A stretch of DNA of 64,000 bases from Neodontobutis hainanensis (taxonomy: Eukaryota; Chordata; Actinopteri; Gobiiformes; Odontobutidae), in the NCBI GenBank assembly GCA_024349245.1, contig JALDNG010000078.1, forward strand, positions 521,001-585,000, written 5' to 3'. The number at the start of each line of letters is the position of its first letter. Within the stretch, counting starts at the first letter, position 1. Shown here piece after piece: positions 12,701 through 24,700 of the stretch. The notes beneath the pieces are model-generated. The model was not told the origin of the DNA, searched no databases, and saw nothing but the letters and a program-made list of their open reading frames with translations. The position numbers and the translations under genes are program-made.

Positions 12701-15700
12701 CGACTGCAGCCTGATATTCTTTACAGTGCCGACTGCTAATCCATATGTTTGTTCAGCGAGCGGTTTTCCATCACTCAATTGAGTTCGTCCCGCCACTTGT
12801 ACCTCTGCGTCTGAATGGGAGTTGTCACCAGAGGAGGTGAAATGTGACGACGGGAAATTTAGCGCTTTGTGTTGGTCGATTTGGAGCAGCTGAGTGAGGC
12901 GGCCAAGGTGCTCGCAAATGTCAACTCGGCACTGCTATATCAATATGATTAGCCTACCTGCACCACATCTCAGGCTATTATGTTGTCCAAATCAATAGAA
13001 GCGAGTTCTGCTTGTAGCAACAATAACACACGGACAGAGGCTGTATTTTCACTTTGTACAGTGTTGCAGGAGAAAATGGAAGAGTAGCTGAACTGAAGAA
13101 TCTCGATTAAATTGTGTTTTTGAACTACATTTACAAAACAAAAGTGCCAATTTTTCTGTTATAAACTTTTTTTTGTAGCTACTGTAACACTACACTCAGA
13201 AAAGGCAAAGAATTTCTATGCAACAATGCTTTAAATTTTTTATTTTATTATGTCGACAGAAAAGATATAACCCCAGCACTTCACTTAAAGATAAGATAAG
13301 TGTAAGATGGTCAGTTATGTAAACAAGTATAATAAATGCACAGCATTTATTATACTTGTTTTACTTGTTTGTAATACTTGTATTACAGAGAATATTTTTA
13401 GAGGTGGTGCTACCTTGGACGAGGTTCTAACCATAGATGTAAACAACTATACGTACTTTTAATGCTTACAGACATTTGATCTATGAGATTGTGGCCAGGC
13501 TATAAAATCTTTTACTTTATCTTAAAAAAACACTGGCGCTATGTCCAGATGCTTATGTCGTCTATTATTCTAATTTACCATCACCTGTTTAGATGAAATC
13601 TTACAACAACAGGTGCCATGTTACTGCAGTGTAAAAGCCAAAGCTAAATCCCAGTTAGAGCCTGTGGTACATTTCATATGTTGCATAAGAATTTACGTTG
13701 AATAGCCCACTTTCATTTCAGTTCAGTGTCTATTGCCAAACTAAACCAAAGTGAAATCTGGTAAAAAGCCTCCCTGTCATTTAAATTGGTTTGCAGAGTT
13801 TAGTGCCACATACTGGCAGCGTGTGTTGGATTTTCTGCTTTATTGATGGTGAGATGTGTCCTGTGCAAACATAGAACCAGGTGGTCCACCCTGCTGTCCC
13901 CTCACCACAGGCCAAAACAGGGTTTTTAGGTAATTTTTAGCCTCTTCAATTCAGTGCCCAATCAGCACCAAAGTACCAAAAGCTAACATGACAAAGGCTT
14001 GTAAACCGCCCAACCGTTAGCTAATTAAAAATGATCACAGCCTTGTAAACGACAAGGGCAGCTTTTGAAGCCTGTCTTGAATACAGGTCCACGTAGATAC
14101 AGTGGGTGATGATATCCGGCTTTAATTAGACACCGGACACAGACTTTGATGTGACCCTCTAATGTTGGCTCCTTGTTAATCAGTGATCCTACAAGCCTCA
14201 CGTTTGATGCTCACCGCAGTTCACCGGGGACATGTGCCCTTTCTCTCGTCCTGCCAGGTGAAGTGTGACCAGTATTGGCCGTCGCGAGGAACAGAGACCT
14301 ACGGGATGATCCAGGTCAACATGCTGGACACCGTCGAGCTGGCCACTTACAGCGTTCGCACATTCGCCCTCTACAAGGTAACGGTCACTTTTTTTTTTCA
14401 TCCGCAGTTGAGCGTTTAGCCAGAGACTTCTTTATGAAGGGCATGTCCCCAGTAGGTAATTGTACTTCTTCATTACCGGGGTCACATTTTCAAAAGTCAT
14501 TTCTTATTTTTGTGAAGACTGGGACAGTTTTTTTCACTGCTGTAATTGGTTTTTAATTTCCACGATTTGTCTCTTGTTCTCCAAACGTCAGTAAAGGATT
14601 TCATTTCTTCACTTTGATGAAGCTCGATGATGATATGTCAAATGTTTTGTCCTCTAGTCTTATACTTTTCTACCAATAGTCTCCCATAATTTCTTATATT
14701 TTTTTCAAGTTCCTCATTAAATGCAGACCTTCAGTTTGGAGAGTTCCTCGGTTTCAATCAGGAATGTGACAATGCCAGGAATCTATTTCAGATTAGCAGT
14801 CACAGTTTCACTTGTGAAATCATGGAACTTAGCTACACTTTTAAAAAAGATCAGAGACAGCAGAGCTTAAGTGCTGCCATCAGTTATGAGTCAGCTCTAG
14901 ACCTTTGCTTAAAATAGTTGTTTCCCAGTTATGCAAATGTATCTTTTTACAGAATAACAACAGTTTTTTTTTTTGTTTGTTTTTTTTATTGCGTCGAACC
15001 ATCTCTTTAACCACATGTTGACTGTGCACTTCTACAGAATGGTTCGAGTGAGAAGAGAGAGGTGCGGCAGTTCCAGTTCATGGCCTGGCCCGACCACGGT
15101 GTGCCCGAGTACCCCACCCCCATCCTGGCCTTCCTCAGACGGGTCAAGGCCTGTAACCCTACAGACGCAGGGCCCATGGTGGTCCACTGCAGGTGTGTGA
15201 ATAAATTGTGGATGTACTGTATAGACAGGAACAATGCATAAATATTGACCGCAGAACAGAATATACATGGACTAGATGTACATTTAGTTTATCTGAGCAG
15301 CACAACTTTATAATATGAACAATCTGTTTCTATAAAATGATAATGGTTAGTTGGCCTTGGTGTTTCCATACCTTTATAGTTGCTATTTGTGCATAACATA
15401 ATAACCTCTTGAGTTACAACTAGTGATTGTTATATTTTTATTTGTGCTGGGCAACGATTAAAGCGTTTAATCGTGATTAATTGCACAAAGTTCTGCGATT
15501 AATCACATTATACAAAAATTTTTTATAATGAATTAAAAATTTGTGTATTGCATACTTTTATTTTGAAAGTAGTGCTATATAAACAAAAGTGCAATAACAT
15601 TTGGTTTGCAAACACTTTAAACAAATAGGGTGCCCTTTACAGCAGTTGAAATATTTCTTGTAAATCTCAACTTAAGCATTAATGTAATCAAATTAAATAT

Positions 15701-18700
15701 TAAACCAAAAATATTTGCCACTGCCAGGGCATTAATATTTTGTTTAGTTTGTTATAGAAAAACAAGTTATGTCAAGAGCCTCGAACATAACATTATAACA
15801 GGCGTTAATTCATTAATGCGTTAACGCAATAATAACGCGTTAACTTGCCCAGCACAAATTTTTATATATTTTAAATTTTAAAAATGGCCCTCTAAAACAA
15901 CATGAAGATGAACATATTCGCTCCTGTCTGTATTTAACAAATTTACTCCTTTTTTTTTCCCATGGGAAGGACATTTTTGGGAGTATAGAGCAAGAAGTAT
16001 ATGTACATATCGCATTACTGTCTACCATTCTCCTCAATGAAAAGTTGCCAAGGTGTAAATGCCGAAGAAAACAAAAAAGAATAAGGTCCAGGTTTCTTTA
16101 TGTATGACTAGTGACATCATTTTCATAAGAGATTTCCAAGTTTTAATATTGATATCCACATATGACTGTAGCAGCACAAAGAAGATAAATGTTGCTTGTC
16201 TCCAGTTCAGCCCCCGCTTTTGTCTGTGGCCAGTGTTATATTAAAAGCTGTTAACCTCTGTGGATGTGTCCTCATCAGTGCGGGCGTGGGCAGGACAGGC
16301 TGCTTCATTGTGATCGATGCCATGCTGGAGCGCATGAAGCACGAGAAGTCTGTGGACATCTACGGTCACGTGACTTGTATGCGTGCCCAGAGGAACTACA
16401 TGGTCCAGACCGAGGACCAGTACATCTTTATTCACGAAGCTCTGCTGGAGGCGGCCACCTGTGGCAACACGGAAGTCCCCGCACGCAACCTGTACGCCCA
16501 CATCCAGAAACTGACCCAACCCCCCGCCGGAGAAACCGTCACCGCCATGGAGCTGGAATTCAAGGTGACCAGCACCCACTAGAGTAATGGACAGATATGT
16601 TTGAGAGATTTGGGCCACGACTTGAATTGCTGTAGTTTTTTTTTTTTTTTTTTTTGGGGTCACTGCAGAAACTTTTTTTTTTTTATTTGTCTGTCTGCCT
16701 TTCATACAATTTAGCTGCTTTTACATGTACTAATGTGGTCATGGAAAGAAAAATATCAATCAAAAGGATCAAATAATGCAATGTAATCAAATATGATTCC
16801 CCAGAAAATACCATACAGGCTTAATTCAACCCTCAGCCTGTAAATACATTGATGTGGGGCTTTGTAGCTTATAAAGTAAAAAAAAAGTAACTGGATATGG
16901 TTTAAAGTAAAAAGGGACACTACAGTACAATGCCAAACAAAACATAGCCTCAATAGAAAAGCAACAAAACTTTACTGATCATGGTCTTAAGTAAAGAAAA
17001 CACTAACATTAAAAAGGACATGGCCTCATCCAGACCTTGCATTTCACTTTATTGTGATTACTAATTGTGTGCCCACTGCTCTGATCTTATTAATAGACAG
17101 ACATAATTAAAAGTTTAAATGTAATGGCCTGCTGCTCCCAGGAGTGGTGCTTTGGCTGAAAAACACAAGGCAACACATGTGACCCAGGCCAAGTCCACTT
17201 TCGTCCTCAGATCCAGTCTATCAGGACACATTCACAGCTTGCTCTAACATTAGATCTAATCAGTCTCAGTCTGGCTTTTAGTTCTAGGTTTGAACATATA
17301 TAGTTAATCTTTGACCTATGATTTTTATACTTGTCCATTTTGAGACGAACCCCACTGTTTTAGTTACTCTCTCACACTGCTGTAGTTCAAGGTGACACAC
17401 AAGCAGCTTTTATCAATAGCAATCGACTGGGGTGTTATTACAAACTCTTCCCCCGGTGCGCCTCTGTCATTAGGCTTCTTATGACCAGGATCCGTTCCGT
17501 TTGAAGTGATAATGGCATGTATGCTCATGACATACAATGAAAGACGGAGAGTGTGTGGGTATGGCGTATGTGGCCAACGAGAGACACCATGCCCACACAG
17601 TCTGGACTCACACATTCTCCCGGAGAAGCCCCACTGTCTTTACTCACTCCTGCGTCGTCCATCTGTGCGCGCTACAGTGCCAGCATGTAGCTCTTCACCC
17701 CTACAGCTCTCGCAACAGCATTGTTTCCCAAACAGTGGATGGCTGCAGATTTTATGTCACCAAAAAATTTCCAATTGACCATTTTTCTTGGCCTTCTGAT
17801 TGGTTACACAGACCAATGAGTACAGAGTTCGTACTCATAACAACTAATGTCTCAACCCTCAGTTAACTTGGCTTTGGATCAAAAAGCCTTATATTGTAAT
17901 TGCTAATATGTATGTTATAAGTTTATAAAGACAAAAAGCAGCCTATTAATAAAAAGTCCACTCTGACATCTCTTCTTCTGATACATTTACGCTTCATGAC
18001 AGGCCAGTCTCACATCTCAATCAAGGAATCGCTGCTGTCTGCCGTGTTTGTTTACTCCAGGTCACAGGTCACTAATTCTCTCTTCCTTTCGTCTGTTTCT
18101 CTCCTCCACCTGCCATTAAACAGAGGCTGGCCAACTCCAAGGCCCATACATCACGCTTCATCAGCGCCAACTTGCCCTGCAACAAGTTCAAGAACCGCCT
18201 GGTCAACATCATGCCTTTTGAGTCCACCCGTGTCTGCCTGCAGCCTATCCGTGGGGTCGAGGGCTCCGACTACATCAACGCCAGCTGCATCGATGGCTAC
18301 AGGTAAATAACACTGCCACCATCTGTAGTAAAACACAGCCTCTTTTCCAGCTCTTAGAGTTTTAAAGCCGCTACCTTATATATATTCCAATAGGAGTCTA
18401 GCTAAATACATTTGCAAAATGTTAACTCTTTTAACTGCTGTCAGCTCAGGAATGATCAAAACATAAGTTTATTTATTCATTTTCTACCACTTAGTCCCAT
18501 TAGGGGTCATGGGTGACTGGAGCCTATCCCAGCAGCTTTGGGCCTAAGGCAGGGTACACCCTGGACAGTGACCAGTTCAGTCCCACATGTATTCACTAGA
18601 AACACTTTAGAATCGCCATCAACCTACACATGCATGTGTTTGGGCGGTGGGAGGAAGCCGGAGTACCCGGAAAGATCCCACGTCACACAGGGAGGACATG

Positions 18701-21700
18701 CAGACTCCTCACAGAGAGGCCAGACTTGGCAGAGGATGTTCGAGTCGGCCTTTTTGCTGTGAGTGCTAACCACTCTGCCAACAAGCACCTTCTTTAGTTG
18801 ACAATTAAAAAAACATACTTATTTACTCTTCTTCTACTCCTCTGGTAGGAGTATATTGTGTTCTATTCTTCTTACTTATTTTTAAAGTAAAAATAAAGTT
18901 TGTGAAGTTGGCATAAGCACTGTGCACTTGTTTTCTTACATGACTCAGGCAGGCTTTTCATGTTAATAACTTCAGATGTACAGGAAGAAACTCCAGCTTA
19001 TCACCAGTTTAATTCTGACATTTTCACAATTATCTTTTGTTTTCTGACTCCTGCGTCCTTTGCTGGAAGCTGACAAGTGAGATTGAAATAACGATAAATT
19101 ACAAGGGAATAATAAAAGGTAAATAATGGACACAGGTTGGGGCTGGTTTTAACAGTTTACAAGCAGTATGTGTATTATACTTTTGACAGCCTTTTAAGTT
19201 AGTAGAGGTCAGCTTATTCATGCAGCTCACTTCATAAGTGGGCTCTTATTTAGCCTGTGTGGCAAGTGTTTGAAAATAGGATGTTTTTTGAAAAAGTGAA
19301 TAACAGAATTTGTCAAAAGTACTTCAAATGTAGACTGCTAATATGACTTCATAAGTATTATACATAAAAGAATACTCAAGGTAACTTTTGTCTTATTCCA
19401 TGTTTAAGGAATTGGTAACAAGTAACAAATAACTGTCTTCTTATCCTCAGCCTTTTAAATCAAAGCAGTAAAAGAACAAGCTCACGTCAAAGTAAACATC
19501 CATAAATTCAATCTAAAGCCACCTTTAGCTGCTTTTATTGGACCTTAAAACAAAAACACAACAGCATTTTATTGAGCGTCTTGTCGGCTGGTGTTAATAT
19601 GAAAGGTGCAGTTGTTGTCAGGCAACCCAGGCGTCAGGAGCAGATAAAAATGTATGTGAGCGGATCAGAGATGAGGCCGCAGTGGGCAGTTGGGAGAGTT
19701 ACTGCAGGCTCCCGTCCTGTCAGCCTGTGGCGCTTTCATATCGGAGTTGTGTGTCCTCGTATGCTCCTACACTCCAAATTACTTCCACAGGGGAGGGAGA
19801 TGAAGCAGCAGCGTTCTGTTTTGTGTCCATCCTCTGTTAGTGCGAGGAGAGACGGACTGTGATTCCTCTTTACAGTAAAAGGCATGGAATAACAGGGAGT
19901 GTAAAATACCACTGAGTCCATACGGGGCTGTGTCTGGTACCAGGCCATGACAGAGAAACCCCCGCAGACCCTCTCTAGTCCCACTGGTAAGGTGCTCCAT
20001 TGTGGCTGTAAATGGCAAAATTACAGCCAAACACTAGAGTAATGAGATGTATTCTCTAAACCCTGACTCATTTGTTTTTTCATACTTTAACATCAGAGTT
20101 TCCCTATCAAAAAAAAAAAATCAAGTTTCACTTTTAACAATTAAGGACATAAAAAGACTGAAATGTTATTAATTCTTAAAGTTCATCAAACGGCATGTTA
20201 TTGTAACTCTTAAAGTAGCAACTCCTACAAACATGGAGTTTGTAGGAGTTCAGACACACCCTTAACAGCAGTCACTCACTATACTGTATATACTGTATAT
20301 ACTCGTGTGTTCTCACTAGAGGGTGACCTGCAGTGGCACCGTTACATAATGAAGAGTATACAGCTATATCTGACGGGTTATTTATCATGACAACAGGTTC
20401 TGAGGCTTTGTATTTTGATTAGTTCTGCACAATACATTGCAAATGTCTTTGTTATTGTAATAGCAACCATTTGAAATATCCATAGAGCTGTTTTCACCCA
20501 TCACAGTCACAAATTAATTGAGTGAAATTAAACTGTGATGGAACCAAATGTGAACTGTGCCTTTCGGGAACATTCAAATCTGGAAAGTCATATTGAATCA
20601 TCAGTGCAATATTCAACAGAGTTATTGTATATTGCATGGATTCCTAATGTTGTGCAGTCCTACCTTTTAATGTTTTGAAGCTCTACATAGGCCTATAGCA
20701 AAAAAGCATTGTAGGCTACTGTTTAACTGACACATTGACCTTGACACATCTAAATAGCTTATTACATTTACAGTGGTTCATTTGTGCATTTTCTTTATGT
20801 CAAAGTATACAAAATTTACACATTAAGTGCAGAGATAACTTTACTGGCTCCATAACTTATAAAAATCCTAGAGACAGAATTTGGCTCCAAAAGTAATACC
20901 TGGTTAGCAATAAAAAATGAAAGTAGAGTCCCATATGAAATCAGAAAAAAACTGGATGTACAGCAGACCTCTTTATGTGTAAAATCTTTTTTTCTCTCTC
21001 TGGCTGTCTTCATTTTCCATCCAAACATCTCGCCCTGACAGACGTATCCGAGTGGGGACCTGTTGTGTGTGCACCAGCGGCGCTCTGTAATTAAGCCTCT
21101 TTTAAAATCCCCGGCATAAATAAAAACTAAACAGGGGCCCCCAGTGCCCTTCACCCCGGCGCCTTGAAGAAAAGCCAATAATATGCTAAGCTAATGAGAG
21201 GCGAACCATTGATTCTAGCGCCGCTATCAGGGGCTCGGGCCCTGGATATGCTCGGATGCGGGCTGGAGTTTTAGCATTGTAATGAGGTTGAAATGAAACG
21301 GCGTGTCCTCCAGCGCTGCACTCATGTGGGATGATGCGGAGAGCACTCTGTGCCGTTTGGCAGCGCGCTCCTCGGGACTCGGGGAGAGCAGGAGTCAGCG
21401 TCATGTGATACGGCACAGAATTGTTTTTGTTTTGGCTGAGGGTCTTATTTCAGGGAGGTTAGAGGGGGCCACACTATCAATTTAGACTTGAGCTTTCATC
21501 TGCTGCTTAGCTTCGCTTTGCTTTCTGTTTGTTCCCCTTTCCCTCTGTTTCCATTTCCGTCTATTCCTCCTCGTACTTTTCTCTTACATTCTTTCTTTTC
21601 ATATCCTCCTCTCGTTTCCTTCTCTCTGAGCTGTGCACACCAGCACTCTTTCATCTCCCCTCGTTCTCCTCTTTGCATTTGTACTTACTCCATCTCTTCT

Positions 21701-24700
21701 CTGAGCTTTGCATTTCTCCTTCTGCATTTTCATCTTTATAATTTGATTCTCTCCCACCCTCACACATCTCTGCTCTGCTCCAATCTGTTGTTTCTGTGTT
21801 TGTGCGAGCGAGGCCCTGAGCACATTCTAATCTCCCGCTTCCACATTAGTGCGTCGCCCGCAGCACCTTCATTAGTTGTTCAGCCGTGGCTCTCTGTGCG
21901 TCGGTTTGTGTGAATATACATGCTCACACCTGGATGCATGCGTGCCGACATGTGAGCCAGCGCTGTGCGGACTGTTGGAGCTCATCACTGCAGTGGAGTT
22001 TGTGTGGCTCTCCTGTCTGCCTCCTGTGGGCCGGAGCGCTGCTGCCACCTGCTGTTGGATGCCGGAACAGCACATCCAGACCAAAGTCACGTAGGACACC
22101 AGCACAGCTCAATGCATGAGCTCATCCACATCTGAGCACATCAACAGCTCTCATTGGGTTGTGTAGTAGAGGAATGAACAAGGACAGCACTGTAGGATTC
22201 AAGTAGGATTGACTTTGTACTAGAGCCATCATCTTGTGGCGTTCAAGTACAATTTACATACAGTTTAATAGACAGGTGTTTTAGTGAGTATTTAGATTTT
22301 ATTTAAAGCATCTTCTATCTGCGTTAAAACTAAAGTGCATACTAGTGCTTCAAAATGAAAAATATCCATTTAAAACTCGGTATAACCCACTGGAAGATTA
22401 ATTCCTGTTCTGTTACTACAGCTGCCTCGAGAGGACAAACTGAGAACTACTGGAGGGGATTTTTTATCTAAATTAACTTTGTTTCTAAATTTCATAAACA
22501 TGTCCCTGCAGGGCCACTGTAGGCCCATAGTCTATAGAGACCAGTGTGAGGTGTGGATATAGTGTCTGCATTGACTCAGTACCCAGACAATCTTCTTTTG
22601 TAGTCTGAAAAGGTGTTTTCTGTCTGAGTTTTATTCAGTAATTTAACAGAGACAGTGAATGAGAGAGAAAAGGGGATGAGCACGAGCCCCAACCTGAGAA
22701 TAAAACACCTCGTTTAAGCTCAAGTCTTATAGTGAGCTTATTAACAGCCAAGTCAACGTTAAAAAATGTATCCTGGAATTTTTTAATTTATTGTGGGCTG
22801 GTGGCGGAAAGGCTTTGTGCGGTACTACAAGGGCTGTGTTGTAATTGTTGCTGTGTGTACTTGAACCTTGATCCAATGGTAATGTTTAAATAATATGATA
22901 ATAGTCAGCAAAACAGTGAGGTACATCTGTCTTCATCAGTGAGTGAGTTCGAGACGTTTGTGTGTGCAGACAGCAGAAGGCTTACCTGGCCACACAAGGA
23001 CCACTGGCTGAGACCACAGAGGACTTCTGGAGGATGCTGTGGGAACACAACTCAACTATTGTCGTCATGCTCACCAAATTACGAGAGATGGGACGGGTAA
23101 GACACACATAAACTGCATGAAGGTTTGTCAGGAAATGTTAGATTTTGAGTCTGAGTTGAGCCAGACGCTGCTAAAATATTCAGTCATTTCAGCCCTGAGA
23201 GGAAAGTTGGCTGAGAGTAAACACGGGAGGAATGTGTCTGGAGTCAAAGTAGTTGCTGCTGTATCCACTGTTCGATAGTTGGTTAGGTTTTTATTCCCAG
23301 AAAAACATGGAGTGCAAAAATCCCTTTTTTATATCCAGATACAAAAGCTTATTATTCTTAAATTCACTCAAAAAATATGGTGAGTATAAAGATATTAAAT
23401 ATAAAGAAATGTCTAGCTGAGGATCTTTAACAAAATGCCAGCAGATATTATTTTGGTGGTTATCCAAGCAACGACACTCACCTGCATTTTATGGCTTTCA
23501 ACGCCCTCTCATCCATAATCACAGTTCATAAAACGCTCTTGTGCACATTATCGCCGTAGTTAAGAACGGATTATGTAAACATTTTGCCACCAAAGATGAA
23601 TCAGACGGCATTACTGAAGCACACAGCGGCTTTAATGACTTCCAGTGACCTGCGTTGATAATGTGCCGCTCTTGTATCGCAGCGAGTCATTATGTAAAAG
23701 GCTCTTTTCCTGAATGTGTTTTGTTTGCTCTCTGCAGGAGAAGTGCCATCAGTACTGGCCCGCCGAGCGCTCCGCCAGATACCAGTACTTTGTGGTGGAT
23801 CCCATGGCCGAGTACAACATGCCACAGTACATCCTCCGAGAGTTCAAAGTCACAGACGCAAGGGTATGTGTGCTTATAAAAAGTCTAAAAGTAATTGTAA
23901 CCCAAGTTAAGTGATTCCTCAGATTTGAGTTGTTCAGGTGAATTTATTCTTGTTATTCCATGAAGACAATTAATGACATTAATCAGAAATATACCAGATA
24001 GTAACAGGGTGAAGGTGGATTATGGGTAATCGTGGGCCTCCTTTAAACCTGGCTCTGACATTCAGACGATCTAATTGGTTCTAATGTTTAGCAGTCTTAA
24101 TACAAAATTGTGAAGGTGTAAATATGTCCGGGACAAGAGAAGACAGATTAAAACACAAGGTCTCAAGGTGGCCTTAGTCATTAGACTCAGACATTTTAGA
24201 AACATCTAGAAACAATCATCATTTCTTGAAGCTTTTAAGAATGATGACTGTTTTTTTAGTTTTCATTACACAATAATTAATTTAAATAAAAGATAGTGTG
24301 GGCCTGAAAGTGCTGTCCAGATGTTTGTGAAATGATTGTAGTGTGATCCCGACGTGGCATTTTACCTAAACATCTAATCCTAGTTTTAGATTGAGTATAA
24401 ACTATACCAGTGTGAAAAATGGCAGGGTGTGCGATTTGAAGGAGATGCTCCGAACATGCTGCGTGTTATTTCTCCCGACAGCCTGACTTCATGTGAATGC
24501 ACCATCAAACATGTTTACCGCGCTGCAGCCGACGCAGCCATCGCTCTAACGACGGCTTGTGTATGTGCTCGTCTTGTTGTGTATTTTGTGAAGTTCACTG
24601 TGAAAAAAACAAAACATGAAGAGCGTAGTCTCTGATCCCTTGAGGCCCAGTGCTGGAACTCCCTGTGATGCAGTGGTTTCAATGGGCTATAAATATAGTG

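Larger units (their letters stand above)
18303..22969 (+). other. ptprf intron, about 4.7 kb
   Basis: No exon is visible. It contains a SINE copy (18,472-18,790), a perfect hairpin (20,220-20,250), a weak hAT-like remnant (20,420-20,662), a pyrimidine-rich tract on the + strand (about 21,485-21,800) and a GC-richer block around 21,050-22,130. Confidence 0.7.
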
